Assembly: GCA_904381335.1 (NCBI GenBank)
Contig: CAJFIN010000002.1
Location: forward strand, 99,288-154,426
Direction of reading: 5' to 3'
Source of the DNA: Candidatus Neoanaerotignum galli
GTDB lineage: Bacteria; Bacillota; Clostridia; Lachnospirales; Anaerotignaceae
DNA length: 55,139 nucleotides
Made by a program: the position numbers and the translations under genes. Positions within the stretch are counted from its first letter, which is position 1; every line of letters starts with the position of its first letter. This document shows, piece by piece, positions 8,101 through 19,065 of the stretch. The notes under the pieces are model-generated. The model saw only the letters and a program-made list of their open reading frames with translations, did not search any database and was not told where the DNA came from.

Positions 8101-9066
8101 TCAATCCTCTCCTTTCAAGCGGTCTTGCTGTTTGGCCTCAAAGGCTTCGTAATCATACTGCCGCTGGGTATAGGCACCAAAGGACGAAGGCTTTGCCGAG
8201 GGCTTGCGAGCGGACTCCGTCTTGCGGTAGCCCTGATAAAATGCCTCTGCGGCAGCTTTTGCCTCTTCCACGGTATGAACGCCTGCTTTTTTCCAATTTT
8301 CCAATATTCGGTCGGCATAGCGGAAAGCTGGTTTGCCAGTGGCTTCTACTGTTTTTTCACAGGCATAAACGATCACTGGCAGAGAAAAGCCCCAGTGATT
8401 TCTCCACTTTTCCACCAGTTCCTGTTCTGACGGGGCGGGCATTCTGGCTCCCTGGCCGAAAGCTGCTAAAATCTGACGAAAATCCCCGCTTAAAAATGCC
8501 ACACGTTCTTTGGCGGCCTGCACTGTGGTAATGCCGCTTTCCACCCAATCCAGCGCCACCTTTTCGATATAGCTCGCATTGCGATGGCCCAGGGAAACGC
8601 AATGGCGCAGCAAAATCTCGATGACTTCTATCGAAAGCCCCAGCCAATGGTAAAGCGAAAAAATCATGCTCAGATCATGATGCGTTAACATCCGGCCCAA
8701 ATACGTTTGAGCCATGGCAAAAAGCCGCCGTACCTCTTCATTTTTCTCTGCATACATTTGAAGCTCTTTTGGCTCATAATTGGGGCGGCGGGCAAGCACC
8801 GGCGCTGGTGTTTGCCGATAGGGCAACCGAATTTCCCCATCCTCCACCTGCCAAAGGCCCTGTTGCTGAAAATACAGAGCCGATTCCAATGCTTGCTCCG
8901 GCGTACAGCCCAGCAGTTGGGCCGCCTGCGTCACGGTCATACGGCCCTGTTGCCCTGCCGCACGCACACAAAGATACAGCCGCAGGCTTTCTGCCGGGGC
9001 TTGAACCAAAAACCGTTCTAAAAATGATGCGCTCAATGTGACGCTTTCTATAGACGGCTGCTCCAT
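8101..9066 (-). CDS. DnaD domain protein (primosome component)
   Basis: This encodes 321 residues. A winged-helix-like N-terminal part (about 20-95) is followed by two DnaD-type helical domains (about 115-190 and 205-285), the second with the family pattern YADRILENWKKAGV. The C-terminal tail is charged. DnaD proteins remodel DNA at the origin and recruit the helicase loader encoded next door. The start at 9066 is preferred because AAAAGGAGGAG precedes it; a longer in-frame start at 9156 would run through the upstream terminator hairpin. No promoter is obvious between that terminator and the start, so read-through or a promoter inside the upstream gene is likely. Confidence 0.87.
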   Translation of the reverse strand: MEQPSIESVTLSASFLERFLVQAPAESLRLYLCVRAAGQQGRMTVTQAAQLLGCTPEQALESALYFQQQGLWQVEDGEIRLPYRQTPAPVLARRPNYEPKELQMYAEKNEEVRRLFAMAQTYLGRMLTHHDLSMIFSLYHWLGLSIEVIEILLRHCVSLGHRNASYIEKVALDWVESGITTVQAAKERVAFLSGDFRQILAAFGQGARMPAPSEQELVEKWRNHWGFSLPVIVYACEKTVEATGKPAFRYADRILENWKKAGVHTVEEAKAAAEAFYQGYRKTESARKPSAKPSSFGAYTQRQYDYEAFEAKQQDRLKGED

Positions 9067-9113
9067 CCAACTCCTCCTTTTCAAACGGAAAAAGCAGGAA
9101 CCTTCCTGCCTGC

Positions 9114-9144
9114 AAAAAAACCGGCCGGAAACCCTCCCGGCCGG
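9114..9144 (-). terminator. Intrinsic terminator after the tagO/wecA-like gene
   Basis: On the minus strand CCGGCCGG and its mate (9144-9137 and 9128-9121) are separated by 8 bases and followed by seven T. It starts just past the stop codon at 9153. A second small inverted repeat, GCAGGAA-cc-TTCCTGC (9094-9109), follows at once. Confidence 0.85.
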
Positions 9145-9152
9145 CCAAGCTT

Positions 9153-10184
9153 TCATTCTTTATTACGCCGGTGATTAAAGAAATAGATGATAAAACTTAA
9201 AACAAATACCATCAGCAGCACTGTCACCAAAGTGCTTTCATCCCGCAGGGCTACAAAAATGGCAAACAGGCCACACAGTAAGCTAATCCCATACAGCAGC
9301 ATCACTGCCTGTTTTTGGTTAAACCCCCGGTCGATCAGCCGGTGATGCAGATGTCCTCGGTCTGGCGACATAATCGGTTTGCCCGTAGCCGCTCGGCGGA
9401 TCATTGCAAAAATGGTATCAAAAATTGGCAATCCCAAACACAGCATGCTCACGGCCAAGGCCAAAAAAGCATATCCTTTAAACACGCCCATAATACTGGT
9501 TACCGCCAGGGTAAAGCCCAAAAACGTAGAGCCGCTGTCACCCATAAAAATTTGCGCTGGATTAAAGTTCCGAGGTAAAAACCCAAGGCAGCTCCCTGCC
9601 AAAGTAGCCGTTAATACCACAGAAGTCTGATCCCCCGTCAAAATACACAGCACCATAATGGTTAGCGCTGCAATGGAGCTTACGCCTGCTGCCAGGCCGT
9701 CTAATCCATCAATCAGGTTAACCGCATTGGTCACCCCCACAATCCAAAGCAGCGTAATGGGAATGGAAAAGGTGCGCAGTACCGCCGTAAACGGCCACAG
9801 CACCACATTGATCCTCGTTCCTGTCGCCACTACAATCAAGGCTGCCACAATCTGCACCAGAAACTTCACTCTGGCCCGCAGGTTCAGACAGTCATCAATC
9901 ATACCCAACACCACAATGATCGCTGCTCCGGCCACAAATCCCGCCAACTGCACTGGATTATTATGCTGCATAAACCGGTACAGCAGCAGCAGCGTCAACA
10001 TAAATCCTGCCACAATGGCAATGCCGCCCATACGAGGCATGGGTTTATCATGCATTCCCCTAGCTTTGGGATAATCAATGGCGCCCATTTTGATAGAAAG
10101 GGTCTTTGCCACCGGCGTCATAACATTGGCAATGGCAAAAGCCGTAGAAAAAGCCGCGATATATAATACCCAATCGTGTTCCAC
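9153..10184 (-). CDS. tagO: Undecaprenyl-phosphate N-acetylhexosaminyl 1-phosphate transferase (TagO/WecA type)
   Basis: This encodes 343 residues of a polytopic membrane enzyme of the MraY/WecA family. It moves a GlcNAc-1-phosphate (or related) unit from a UDP-sugar to undecaprenyl phosphate, the first step of teichoic acid or other wall polymer synthesis. Family signatures are the DD motif in VLGMIDDCLNLR, NAVNLIDGLDGLAAG, MGDSGSTFLGF and HLHHRLIDRGF. The last points to TagO/WecA rather than MraY. The start is GTG at 10184 with AGAGGT upstream. Its position after upp and rpiB is the usual clostridial order. The sugar used cannot be told from sequence. Confidence 0.88.
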   Translation of the reverse strand: MEHDWVLYIAAFSTAFAIANVMTPVAKTLSIKMGAIDYPKARGMHDKPMPRMGGIAIVAGFMLTLLLLYRFMQHNNPVQLAGFVAGAAIIVVLGMIDDCLNLRARVKFLVQIVAALIVVATGTRINVVLWPFTAVLRTFSIPITLLWIVGVTNAVNLIDGLDGLAAGVSSIAALTIMVLCILTGDQTSVVLTATLAGSCLGFLPRNFNPAQIFMGDSGSTFLGFTLAVTSIMGVFKGYAFLALAVSMLCLGLPIFDTIFAMIRRAATGKPIMSPDRGHLHHRLIDRGFNQKQAVMLLYGISLLCGLFAIFVALRDESTLVTVLLMVFVLSFIIYFFNHRRNKE

Positions 10185-10204
10185 TGTTTTCTACCTCTTT
10201 CCCG

Positions 10205-10831
10205 TCACTTGGTGCCAAACACCCTGTCTCCAGCATCTCCCAATCCTGGCACAATATAGCCTTCTTCATTGAGTTTTTCATCATAGGCCGCGGTATAAAT
10301 ATCCACATCGGGATGACTTTGCTGCACCAATTTTACCCCATCCGGTGCAGCTAAAATGCACAAAAGGGAAATGTCTTTCGCCCCCCGCTCTTTTAAAAAC
10401 GAAATAGCCGCCTCTGCCGTTCCGCCAGTGGCCAACATCGGGTCCACCAACAGCACCCGGCTTTGAGCAATATCCGAAGGCAGTTTGCAATAGTATTCCA
10501 CCGGCATCAGCGTTTCCGGGTCTCGATACAGACCGATATGACCCACCTTTGCCGCAGGCAAAAGACGCTGCATCCCATCGGCCATCCCAATGCCCGCCCG
10601 CAGAATCGGCACAATCGTAATCGGTTCTTCCACCACATGGCATTTTGCCACAGCCAATGGCGTCTCCACTTCTTTTTCCACCAGCGGCAGATCCCGAGTT
10701 GCTTCATACGTCAATAGCAGGGCCACTTCCCCCACTAATTCTTTAAACTCCTTCGTGCTGGTATCTTTGCAGCGCAAAAGCGCAATCTTGTTTTGTATCA
10801 GCGGATGCTCAGAAATAAACAGCTTCCCCAT
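10205..10831 (-). CDS. upp: Uracil phosphoribosyltransferase
   Basis: This encodes 208 residues, the usual length. The enzyme converts uracil and PRPP to UMP in pyrimidine salvage. The PRPP loop [14 protein letters not shown] (about 126-139) and the C-terminal uracil-binding region [12 protein letters not shown] are intact. It lies 14 bases after rpiB and 20 before the tagO-like gene, so it is probably in the same transcript. GAGGAGGGG precedes the ATG. Confidence 0.96.
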   Translation of the reverse strand: MGKLFISEHPLIQNKIALLRCKDTSTKEFKELVGEVALLLTYEATRDLPLVEKEVETPLAVAKCHVVEEPITIVPILRAGIGMADGMQRLLPAAKVGHIGLYRDPETLMPVEYYCKLPSDIAQSRVLLVDPMLATGGTAEAAISFLKERGAKDISLLCILAAPDGVKLVQQSHPDVDIYTAAYDEKLNEEGYIVPGLGDAGDRVFGTK

Positions 10832-10845
10832 GCCATCCCCTCCTC

Positions 10846-11280
10846 TTATTCGTCTTCTTCGATCATGCCAATCCGGCGCACATGCCTTTCATCCCCAGAA
10901 AAAGGCGTCTGCAAAAAGGTCTTGACAATCTCCACCGCCAAGCCAGGTCCAATCACTCTAGCGCCCATAGCCAACACATTGGCATCATTATGTTCTCGAG
11001 TGGCTTTGGCAGAAAAGCAATCATGACAAAGGGCTGCGCGAATGCCCTTTTGTTTATTGGCGGTAATGGAAATGCCAATACCGGTGCCGCATATCAAAAT
11101 CCCTTTATCACATTTTCCCTCCTGGATGGCCTTTGCCACCCGTTTGGCAAAGATAGGGTAATCACAGCTTTCTGTGGAATACGTACCAAAATTTTCATAT
11201 GCCAAACCCGCCTGATCCAAATAGGCGATTACTTCTTGCATCAACGGATATCCGCCATGGTCACAACCCAGCGCAATCAT
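10846..11280 (-). CDS. rpiB: Ribose 5-phosphate isomerase B
   Basis: This encodes 144 residues of the RpiB/LacAB family, which interconverts ribose 5-phosphate and ribulose 5-phosphate. The start is [13 protein letters not shown]. The active-site region [16 protein letters not shown] contains the catalytic Cys, and the C-terminal RRIGMIEE end is typical. The start at 11280 is chosen because it matches family length and has AAAGGA upstream; an in-frame extension to 11364 is not family-like. Downstream upp suggests linked nucleotide-precursor supply. Confidence 0.94.
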   Translation of the reverse strand: MIALGCDHGGYPLMQEVIAYLDQAGLAYENFGTYSTESCDYPIFAKRVAKAIQEGKCDKGILICGTGIGISITANKQKGIRAALCHDCFSAKATREHNDANVLAMGARVIGPGLAVEIVKTFLQTPFSGDERHVRRIGMIEEDE

Positions 11281-11387
11281 GTTTATCGTCCTTTCTTTTG
11301 TCCCTTTTTCGGCCTCATGCCGAAACGATGCTATCATTATACCCCTTTTTATGCTGGGGTGCAATTCCTTTTCTTCTGCGTTTTAGA

Positions 11388-11864
11388 CTACTTTGTTTCT
11401 TTCTTTGCGCCCCGTGCCGGGCCATCTTTGGTTAAGATCTGCGCACAAGCCTTGACGGCATCGATGATCTCATCCAGGCATTGACGATAGATCTCCAGTC
11501 CACATCCATAGGGGTCTGAAATATCCCGGTCTGCCATGCCGGCAAACTCGGTCAAAGTAAATAATGGTGTTTTTGCTGCCTGACAAGCTGCACTCAAAGC
11601 CATCTTTTGCGCTTTTGTCATCGTTAAAATCAGATCTGCGCCGGCGATATCCTCTGGAGTGATCTGATGGCTTTGGTGGTTTGTCAGATCCAGCCCCACC
11701 TCACGAGATGCAATCTGCGCATTTTCACTGGCGTCAGAGGGTGCCGGCACTGCTAATCCTGCCGATGCAATCTCATATCCTTCTTTGGGAAAAACAACCT
11801 TTGCCACCGCTTCCGCCATGGGAGAACGGCATGTGTTTCCTGTGCAGACAAATAACAATTTCAT
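11388..11864 (-). CDS. Low molecular weight protein-tyrosine/arginine phosphatase
   Basis: This encodes 158 residues. The phosphatase loop CTGNTCRS sits at residues 7-14 with nucleophile Cys7, and the general acid is in DPYG (Asp117). These are hallmarks of the LMW-PTP family, which in Firmicutes includes YwlE, an arginine phosphatase, as well as tyrosine phosphatases. The Thr in the loop (T11 of CTGNTCR) resembles YwlE-type enzymes, so phosphoarginine is a possible substrate; this is inference. It sits one base after sua5, and its ribosome site GGAGGTGG lies inside the end of sua5, so translation is probably coupled. Confidence 0.9.
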   Translation of the reverse strand: MKLLFVCTGNTCRSPMAEAVAKVVFPKEGYEIASAGLAVPAPSDASENAQIASREVGLDLTNHQSHQITPEDIAGADLILTMTKAQKMALSAACQAAKTPLFTLTEFAGMADRDISDPYGCGLEIYRQCLDEIIDAVKACAQILTKDGPARGAKKETK

Positions 11865-11865
11865 A

Positions 11866-12915
11866 TTAATCCACCTCCAGGATCTCTCCTCCTGCTGCTT
11901 TACGGAGCCGGTTCATAATGGCAAGCCCTTCGCCTTGTTCCAAAAATCCCTCTGCATACACTTGATCTGCACCCACTTCATCACAGCGGCGCAGCAATAG
12001 AAATAGACTTGCTCCCACCTGGCATAAATCTTCCTGCCTGCCCAGAGAAAACACATTGTCTGCCTGATAGTTTTGTCTGTTTTCCTCTGTGGCCAGTACT
12101 GCCACCTTTTTGCCGCAGGCTCGATCACAAGCTGTACGCGCGTTAATGGTATCAATGACTTTTTCGCGGCTGCCCCGCACCACCGTCACATTGGCTTTCG
12201 GCGCATAATGGGTGTATTTCATGCCTGGCGCCCGAGGCGTCATCCCAGGTGCCATCTGTCCCATCACCGCTGGGTCCACTTCCGCCCGGCCCAGCAGCGC
12301 TTCAATCATCTCCTTGGTAATGGCACCAGGCCTAAGGATGACTGCCTCCGGCCCAGTGGCATCAATAATGGTGCTCTCTAAACCCACCTCACATGGCCCA
12401 CCATCTAAAATCAGCGGAATCTTTCCGTTCAGATCATGAAGCACATGCGCCGCTTCTGTGGGGCTGGGCCGGCCAGATAGATTGGCACTGGGTGCGGCAA
12501 TGGGCAAATTGGCTGCCCGGATCAAGGCTTGTGCCACCGGATGAGAAGGAAACCGTACCCCCACAGTAGTAAGTCCGCCTGTCACCGTATCTGGGACCAA
12601 CGCCGTCTTGGGTAAAATCAACGTCATTGGCCCAGGCCAAAAAGCCTCCATCAGCTGTTTCGCCTTCGGCGGCACTTGACAAACGATCTGAGGAAGCTGG
12701 GCCAGATCTGCGATGTGTAAAATCAGCGGATTGTCCGATGGCCGCCCCTTTGCTTCATAAATTTTTTTACAGGCGTCCCCAGAAAGGCCATTGGCGCCCA
12801 AGCCATAGACCGTTTCTGTAGGAAAAGCCACCAATCCCCCCTCCTGGAGGATCTTGGCGGCTTTTTCCAGGGCTTCCGCCTGGCCGGGCAGCACCCGGCA
12901 GACGTCCGTTTTCAT
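11866..12915 (-). CDS. L-threonylcarbamoyladenylate synthase (Sua5/TsaC family)
   Basis: This encodes 349 residues. The enzyme makes threonylcarbamoyl-AMP from Thr, bicarbonate and ATP for the t6A37 modification of tRNA. The N-terminal YrdC domain (about 15-200) shows LVAFPTETVYGLGANG, KGRPSDNPLILHI and APSANLSGRPSPT. The C-terminal Sua5 domain (about 230-349) makes it the long form. The start at 12915 is one base after the SEC-C gene stop and has no strong ribosome site, so coupling to that gene is likely. The mtaB gene at 48396 acts later on the same tRNA modification. Confidence 0.94.
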   Translation of the reverse strand: MKTDVCRVLPGQAEALEKAAKILQEGGLVAFPTETVYGLGANGLSGDACKKIYEAKGRPSDNPLILHIADLAQLPQIVCQVPPKAKQLMEAFWPGPMTLILPKTALVPDTVTGGLTTVGVRFPSHPVAQALIRAANLPIAAPSANLSGRPSPTEAAHVLHDLNGKIPLILDGGPCEVGLESTIIDATGPEAVILRPGAITKEMIEALLGRAEVDPAVMGQMAPGMTPRAPGMKYTHYAPKANVTVVRGSREKVIDTINARTACDRACGKKVAVLATEENRQNYQADNVFSLGRQEDLCQVGASLFLLLRRCDEVGADQVYAEGFLEQGEGLAIMNRLRKAAGGEILEVD

Positions 12916-12916
12916 C

Positions 12917-13420
12917 TTAATGCCCCGCGCCGCAGCAATGTTTATATTTCTTGCCGCTGCCACAAGGGCAAGGGTCGTTTCGACCGATCTTTGCTCCTTT
13001 TACAATCGTGCGGGATTTCTTCTGCTCCAAAAAGAGCGCTTTTCTCTCTTCCGGCGTAAAAATGCCATCCCATTGGGGCAACTCATAAAGATGCTCTGCT
13101 TTATATTCCACCATCTTCTTATAGAGCTTGCCAAAGTCCACCACAATATCAATCTGACTATCCTCTGTGATGGTCGTCATATCATAGGGCGTGTCCAACA
13201 CTTCGTTGAACCCGTCCACAAAAGCCACAATATATTCCGGCGTCATTTGAAAACGATTCGCCAGCTCCTTTACTGTGCCATGAATTTCATTTACTTTTTC
13301 ACCCAACATGTATTCGTAAATTTTCTGTTCTTTGGGCATATAGTCTTTCCATACGGCGTCAACACTTCTGCCATCTTGGGTAAACGCTTTTCTCATCCAA
13401 TCTTCATACATACTGCTCAT
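12917..13420 (-). CDS. SEC-C metal-binding domain protein
   Basis: This encodes 167 residues. The C-terminal motif [17 protein letters not shown] is the SEC-C zinc-binding domain also found at the end of SecA. The first ~140 residues are mostly helical and acidic and match no enzyme I recognise. The start at 13420 has GAAGGAG upstream; a longer in-frame start at 13459 lacks one. The gene directly precedes sua5 with one base between. A role as a zinc-dependent adaptor is possible but unproven. Confidence 0.8.
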   Translation of the reverse strand: MSSMYEDWMRKAFTQDGRSVDAVWKDYMPKEQKIYEYMLGEKVNEIHGTVKELANRFQMTPEYIVAFVDGFNEVLDTPYDMTTITEDSQIDIVVDFGKLYKKMVEYKAEHLYELPQWDGIFTPEERKALFLEQKKSRTIVKGAKIGRNDPCPCGSGKKYKHCCGAGH

Positions 13421-13455
13421 GGTTTTTTCTCCTTCTTTCTTTTGGCCGGAAATAC

Positions 13456-13914
13456 TCACCGGCGCAATGTAATATCCGCCTGTCCCTCTTCCCGCGGCAC
13501 AATCACCAGCGGCACCGATGGATCCACATTGGCCACAATGGCCATTAGCTTGTCTAGCAGCGCCTGACGGTCCGCCAAATCCTGCATTGGCGGCTGCCCT
13601 AGAATCAGACGGGTGATACCGTTTTGTCTCGTAAAATCCCCCAAAAAGCGCGCCACATTTTCATCGCAATGAAAATGAATCATACCGCCTTTTTTAGAAC
13701 CATAGGCAAACAATTCTTCCAAAAGCTGCGGCGTTCCCGCCGTATGAAAGATGCTACTGCCCTGCTGCACATGGAGAATATGCAAATCCCCATCCAGCAG
13801 ATCTGCCAAAAAGGCGCCTCGATCAATCAGCCGCTTGGAATTACTCTGGGCCGTGATGCAGACGGCGATTTTTTCCACCGTTTTTTGTTCCTTCGGTCCG
13901 ATTTCTTGGATCAA
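13456..13914 (-). CDS. Universal stress protein-like (KdpD Usp-type) domain protein
   Basis: This encodes 152 residues forming one Usp-like alpha/beta domain. The stretch [20 protein letters not shown] resembles the Usp domain of KdpD sensor kinases, and TRLILGQPP resembles the nucleotide-binding loop. The C-terminus VPLVIVPRE is family-like. It is a stand-alone domain with no kinase attached. GGAGGCGGGAGG precedes the ATG at 13914, and the SEC-C gene follows after 35 bases. Its ligand and partners are unknown. Confidence 0.72.
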   Translation of the reverse strand: MIQEIGPKEQKTVEKIAVCITAQSNSKRLIDRGAFLADLLDGDLHILHVQQGSSIFHTAGTPQLLEELFAYGSKKGGMIHFHCDENVARFLGDFTRQNGITRLILGQPPMQDLADRQALLDKLMAIVANVDPSVPLVIVPREEGQADITLRR

Positions 13915-13965
13915 AGCCTCCCGCCTCCTTTTTTTGCCCGTTTATGCTGGTAAAGACGATTTTAT

Positions 13966-13993
13966 CCTATAAAATCCCATAACAGAAGGGATT
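13966..13993 (-). terminator. Weak candidate terminator after pyrG
   Basis: On the minus strand AATCCC and GGGATT enclose a 9-base loop and are followed by TTTTAT. The stem is only 6 bp. It lies about 38 bases beyond the pyrG stop. Confidence 0.4.
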
Positions 13994-14030
13994 GACAGGG
14001 GGTAAATAAATTGTAAATTTTTTGTAAAGG

Positions 14031-15732
<1,702 letters not shown>

Positions 15733-15744
15733 CATATTGCTTGT

Positions 15745-15773
15745 ATCATACCACATTTTTCACCCTGAAACAA
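15745..15773 (-). promoter_or_regulatory. Promoter of pyrG
   Basis: TTGTTT (15773-15768), a 17-base spacer and TATGAT (15750-15745) read toward pyrG. Confidence 0.55.
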
Positions 15774-15811
15774 GCCTTCCAGGGAAAAACCAACAATTCC
15801 AGCCATACCAT

Positions 15812-15842
15812 AAAAAATGGCCGAAAGCCTTTGCTTTCGGCC
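15812..15842 (-). terminator. Intrinsic terminator after the cyclophilin gene
   Basis: The perfect 10-bp stem GGCCGAAAGC with GCTTTCGGCC (15819-15828 and 15833-15842) is followed on the minus strand by ATTTTTTA. It lies just beyond the stop codon at 15852. Confidence 0.85.
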
Positions 15843-15851
15843 GTTCATTTT

Positions 15852-16700
15852 TTACAGCGTCTGAATGGTAATCGACTCAATGATCACATCTTCCACCGGT
15901 TTATCGTTCTCATCCGTCTGTACGGCGGCAATGCTGTCCACCACATCCATCCCTTCATACACTTGACCAAACACAGTGTAGCCATAGTCTAGATCCGGAT
16001 TGCCGCCCAACGCTTCATATTTTTCCCGCACTGCTTCGGTATAGTTTGTGCGCAGGAGTTTTCCGGTCTGGTTATTATAAAGCAAGTTGTCATCGCCATA
16101 CTGTTCCCGCACCTGATCGACAAAGTCAAAATATCCCTCTTGTAAGGCAGGGTTTTGGACAATAAAAAATTGACTGCCATTGGTATCTGCACCGCTATTG
16201 GCCATCGACAATGCGCCGCGGAAATGATACAGCTCAGGATCAAATTCATCTTCAAACTCGCCGCCCCAGCAGCTCTCACCGCCAGTGCCGTCCCCATTGG
16301 GATCGCCGCCCTGAATCATAAAGTTGTTAATGACGCGATGGAAGGTAAGACCATCGTAATACCCTTCTTCCGCCAGCGTCACAAAATTTTCCACCGCTTT
16401 TGGTGCTTGATCCGGACAGAGTTTGATCTGGATATCGCCGTAGTTGGTGGTGATCGTAGCCACCTGATCTCCTTCTCTCGGTGCATCCAGCTGAGGCATC
16501 GCCTCTGCTTCCATCAGCAGATGGTCAATATATTTCTGTGTCTGCTCGTCCACAGCGTCCGCCGTCTCTTCTTGCGTGCCATCCGTCTGTGCCGCAGCGC
16601 CTTCTGTGGCCGTGCTGCCCTCTTCACTGGCCGTACCACTGGAGGCACAACCCGACATCAACATCATTGCCATCACAGCTAGACAAATCCATCGTTTCAT
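15852..16700 (-). CDS. Cyclophilin-type peptidyl-prolyl cis-trans isomerase lipoprotein
   Basis: This encodes 282 residues. The lipobox LMSGC (Cys18) marks it as a membrane-anchored lipoprotein on the outer face. A Ser/Thr/Glu-rich linker (about 19-55) follows, then a cyclophilin domain from about residue 80. Active-site signatures are [22 protein letters not shown] and NGSQFFIV. An insertion of about 35 residues (around 200-240) interrupts the fold before the final [17 protein letters not shown]. It probably helps fold exported proteins. AAAGGA precedes the ATG, and the terminator just after the stop suggests a single-gene unit. Confidence 0.9.
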   Translation of the reverse strand: MKRWICLAVMAMMLMSGCASSGTASEEGSTATEGAAAQTDGTQEETADAVDEQTQKYIDHLLMEAEAMPQLDAPREGDQVATITTNYGDIQIKLCPDQAPKAVENFVTLAEEGYYDGLTFHRVINNFMIQGGDPNGDGTGGESCWGGEFEDEFDPELYHFRGALSMANSGADTNGSQFFIVQNPALQEGYFDFVDQVREQYGDDNLLYNNQTGKLLRTNYTEAVREKYEALGGNPDLDYGYTVFGQVYEGMDVVDSIAAVQTDENDKPVEDVIIESITIQTL

Positions 16701-16817
16701 GTGTATAAGTCCTTTCTTTTTGTCAGTTTATGCGTTGTTTTTATCCGTCCCAGCCATCCTGTTCCCCATTGTCTCACCCTCAGGCCCCTTTGTCAAATAA
16801 AAACAGGAAAAAAAGCC

Positions 16818-17909
16818 TTACGACTTTCTTACATTTTTCTCTAACACTGCCATCACTGCTGCCACGCCATCTTTTTGCGGGCTTTTTCCCATGGCGGCCC
16901 GCAACGTTTCCTTCTGTGCAAACAACTGATCAATGGCCTTGCGCAGCGTTTCGCCCGTCATCTCTTCTTCCTTTAATACCAAGGCATATCCCTGTTTTTG
17001 GAAACTTTCGGCATTTAGAATTTGATCTCCGCGGCTGGCCTTCGCAGAAAGCGGGATAAGCAGCATAGGAATACGCAGGGCTAAAAACTCCGAAATGGAA
17101 TTGGACCCCGACCGAGCCGCCACTGCATCTGCTGCCGCAAACACATGGGGTAACTCACCGGAAAGATACTCCGCTTGATAATAGCCCGATACCTTTGCCC
17201 ATGAGGCGTCTACATTCCCTTTGCCACATAAATGGGCCACTTGGTATGTTTTCAAAAGTTCCGGCAAAATCTCTCTCAGGCAGGTATTGATTTTCACCGA
17301 GCCCATGCTGCCGCCCATTACCAGCAGCACCGGTCGATCCGGCGTAAAGCCAAGCAGTTCCAGCCCCTTTGCGCGGTCGCCTGCAAAAAGTTCTTTTCGG
17401 ATAGGTGTGCCTGTACAAACGCCCTTCCCCCCTGGAATTTGGGCCGCTGTCTCCATAAACGTAGTACAGACAGCTTTGGCAAAGGGCATGGCAATGCGGT
17501 TTGCCAGTCCTGGCGTCAGATCCGATTCATGGGCTACCACAGGAATGCCTCTCTTTTTTGCCGCCAGCACCACCGGAACCGCCACAAAGCCGCCTTTTGA
17601 AAAAATCAAATCGGGCTTTAATTTTTTTAACAGCCGGTCAGCCTCCCAAATCCCCTTCACCACCCGAAAGGCATCTGTGAGGTTTTCCTTAGAAAGATAG
17701 CGGCGCAATTTCCCGCTGGAAATGCCATAATAAGGTACGCCTGCTTTTTTTACTAAGCCTTCTTCCATGCCGCCCTTGCTGCCAATATAGCAGATATGAT
17801 ATCCCTTCTCTTTTAATGCCGGAAGCAGCGCCAAGTTCGGCGTCACATGCCCTGCCGTTCCGCCGCCGGTTAAAACGATGGTTTTTGTTCCCTTTTTTGT
17901 CCCGTCCAT
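16818..17909 (-). CDS. murG: UDP-GlcNAc:lipid I GlcNAc transferase MurG
   Basis: This encodes 363 residues. The enzyme adds GlcNAc to lipid I to make lipid II, the last cytoplasmic step of peptidoglycan precursor synthesis, at the inner membrane face. The N-terminal loop GGGTAGHVTPNLAL and the C-terminal donor-site motif ARSGSNSISEFLALRIPMLLIPL are characteristic. Two ATGs compete: 17921 has AAGGAG directly abutting, while 17909 has the same site 12 bases away. I prefer 17909. The gene stands alone, away from the usual mur/division cluster. Divergent overlap with the ferritin-like gene is avoided only if that gene starts at 18064. Confidence 0.93.
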   Translation of the reverse strand: MDGTKKGTKTIVLTGGGTAGHVTPNLALLPALKEKGYHICYIGSKGGMEEGLVKKAGVPYYGISSGKLRRYLSKENLTDAFRVVKGIWEADRLLKKLKPDLIFSKGGFVAVPVVLAAKKRGIPVVAHESDLTPGLANRIAMPFAKAVCTTFMETAAQIPGGKGVCTGTPIRKELFAGDRAKGLELLGFTPDRPVLLVMGGSMGSVKINTCLREILPELLKTYQVAHLCGKGNVDASWAKVSGYYQAEYLSGELPHVFAAADAVAARSGSNSISEFLALRIPMLLIPLSAKASRGDQILNAESFQKQGYALVLKEEEMTGETLRKAIDQLFAQKETLRAAMGKSPQKDGVAAVMAVLEKNVRKS

Positions 17910-18063
17910 ATCCAAATCCATCTCCTTGAAACAAAGTCATTCCTATCGTAGCAGAAAACCAGGGGATTTTCCAGAAAAAAATGCAGACTGTTTTTCTTTT
18001 CTTCTGCATACCTATGAGATAAAGAGCAGAGAAAATCAAACCAAGCTAAAGGAGCTGACCGAT

Positions 18064-18513
18064 ATGTCCACAGCCAACCTATCCCAAAACCTTATTGAAC
18101 TGTTGCAGATCGCCGCCCAGGAAGAAGCGAACTGGGCGGCCCGTTATGGGAATCTGGCAGCACTTTTTCCCAATGGGGAAATAAAGGATATTCTCTACAC
18201 CTTATATCTAGAAAAACTGCAAAACCACAAACGGATGCTGGAGCTGCTGCACCAACAAGATGTGGATCTGACCAGTGTTTCTGCCCCCACTGCCGCCATC
18301 ACCGAGGAATCTTATCGGGCAGAGGACATCACCAGTTATCTGTTGGAAAATGTCCGGCATGAAATTGAAAGCGCTCAATTTTATGGCAGCATTCTCCCCT
18401 TATTTTCCGGCTTTGCCGATGCCAGCCAGCTACTTTTGCTGTTAGAAGGCGCCCAAAATGCCGCCATACTAAATCAATATCTTTTCGATCTTTCTTTTCT
18501 GCCCCAGGTGTGA
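18064..18513 (+). CDS. Ferritin-like (rubrerythrin-type fold) small protein
   Basis: This encodes 149 residues, nearly all helical. Glu/His motifs fit a ferritin-like four-helix bundle: EEANWAARY near the start, EKLQNHKRML in the second helix, and VRHEIESAQFY in the third. No rubredoxin domain is present. The start at 18064 has AAAGGAG upstream; an upstream in-frame start (17878) would run into murG. The assignment rests on pattern resemblance. Whether it binds iron is not shown, as the canonical ExxH pairs are only partly present. Confidence 0.55.
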   Translation: MSTANLSQNLIELLQIAAQEEANWAARYGNLAALFPNGEIKDILYTLYLEKLQNHKRMLELLHQQDVDLTSVSAPTAAITEESYRAEDITSYLLENVRHEIESAQFYGSILPLFSGFADASQLLLLLEGAQNAAILNQYLFDLSFLPQV

Positions 18514-18519
18514 TATACT
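18491..18519 (+). promoter_or_regulatory. Weak candidate promoter for the HIT gene
   Basis: A good TATACT -10 (18514-18519) follows a poor TTTCTT -35 (18491-18496) at 17 bases. It overlaps the end of the ferritin-like gene. Confidence 0.35.
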
Positions 18520-18558
18520 AAATAGAAGCAATGAAGCGATACAAAGGAGGTAGCAACG

Positions 18559-18975
18559 ATGGACGACTGTGTATTTTGTAATATTATCGCCGGAAAGATT
18601 CCTTCCGCTACGGTGTATGAAGATGAGGAAGTGAAAGTTATCTTAGACCGGTTTCCCGGTAACGAAGGCCATCTGCTGGTAATGCCCAAACAGCATGTGG
18701 AAAACATCTATGCGCTGGATGATGCTTTGGCTGCAAAGCTCTTTCAAACGGTAATAAAGGCCGCAAAGGCACAGAAAAAAGCATTGCATCTGACCGACAT
18801 GAACCTGGTACAAAACAACGGCCCTCTGGCCGGACAGACCGTGCCTCATTTTCATATCCACCTGATCCCGCGCACCGAGGGGGATAACATTCATATGACT
18901 TGGGCGCAAATGGATTTAACCGATGAGCAAATCGAAGCAATGCGTACAAAAATCGCAGACGCCCTGAAAGACTGA
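18559..18975 (+). CDS. HIT family nucleotide-binding hydrolase
   Basis: This encodes 138 residues of the Hint/HIT branch, phosphoramidases that act on adenosine-5' conjugates. The zinc-site start CVFCNIIAGKIPS and the histidine triad HFHIHLIPR (about 99-107) are present. AAAGGAGG lies 9 bases before the ATG. A terminator follows directly. A conserved housekeeping protein with unclear physiological substrate. Confidence 0.95.
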   Translation: MDDCVFCNIIAGKIPSATVYEDEEVKVILDRFPGNEGHLLVMPKQHVENIYALDDALAAKLFQTVIKAAKAQKKALHLTDMNLVQNNGPLAGQTVPHFHIHLIPRTEGDNIHMTWAQMDLTDEQIEAMRTKIADALKD

Positions 18976-18980
18976 CATCT

Positions 18981-19006
18981 AAAGCCCGTTTCAAACGGGC
19001 TTTTTT
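18981..19006 (+). terminator. Intrinsic terminator after the HIT gene
   Basis: AAGCCCGT and ACGGGCTT enclose a short loop, followed by TTTTTT. It begins a few bases after the stop at 18975. Confidence 0.9.
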
Positions 19007-19024
19007 CTTTTCCTCATAACAAAT

Positions 19025-19061
19025 AACACAAAAAAGCGGCGTCTTGCCGCTTTTTTGTGTT
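19025..19061 (-). terminator. Bidirectional terminator after recO
   Basis: A perfect 16-bp inverted repeat (AACACAAAAAAGCGGC and its complement) has a 5-base loop. It sits between the convergent HIT and recO genes and ends the long minus-strand operon. Confidence 0.9.
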
Positions 19062-19065
19062 GTAT

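Noticed and set aside
9067-9113. Small inverted repeat GCAGGAA-cc-TTCCTGC as a regulatory site for dnaD
   Set aside because: The loop is too short for a stable RNA hairpin of that length and it adjoins a strong terminator. There is no evidence of regulator binding.
9114-9156. Longer start for the DnaD protein at 9156
   Set aside because: The extension would be translated through the terminator of the upstream gene. ATG 9066 has a strong ribosome site and a family-like N-terminus.
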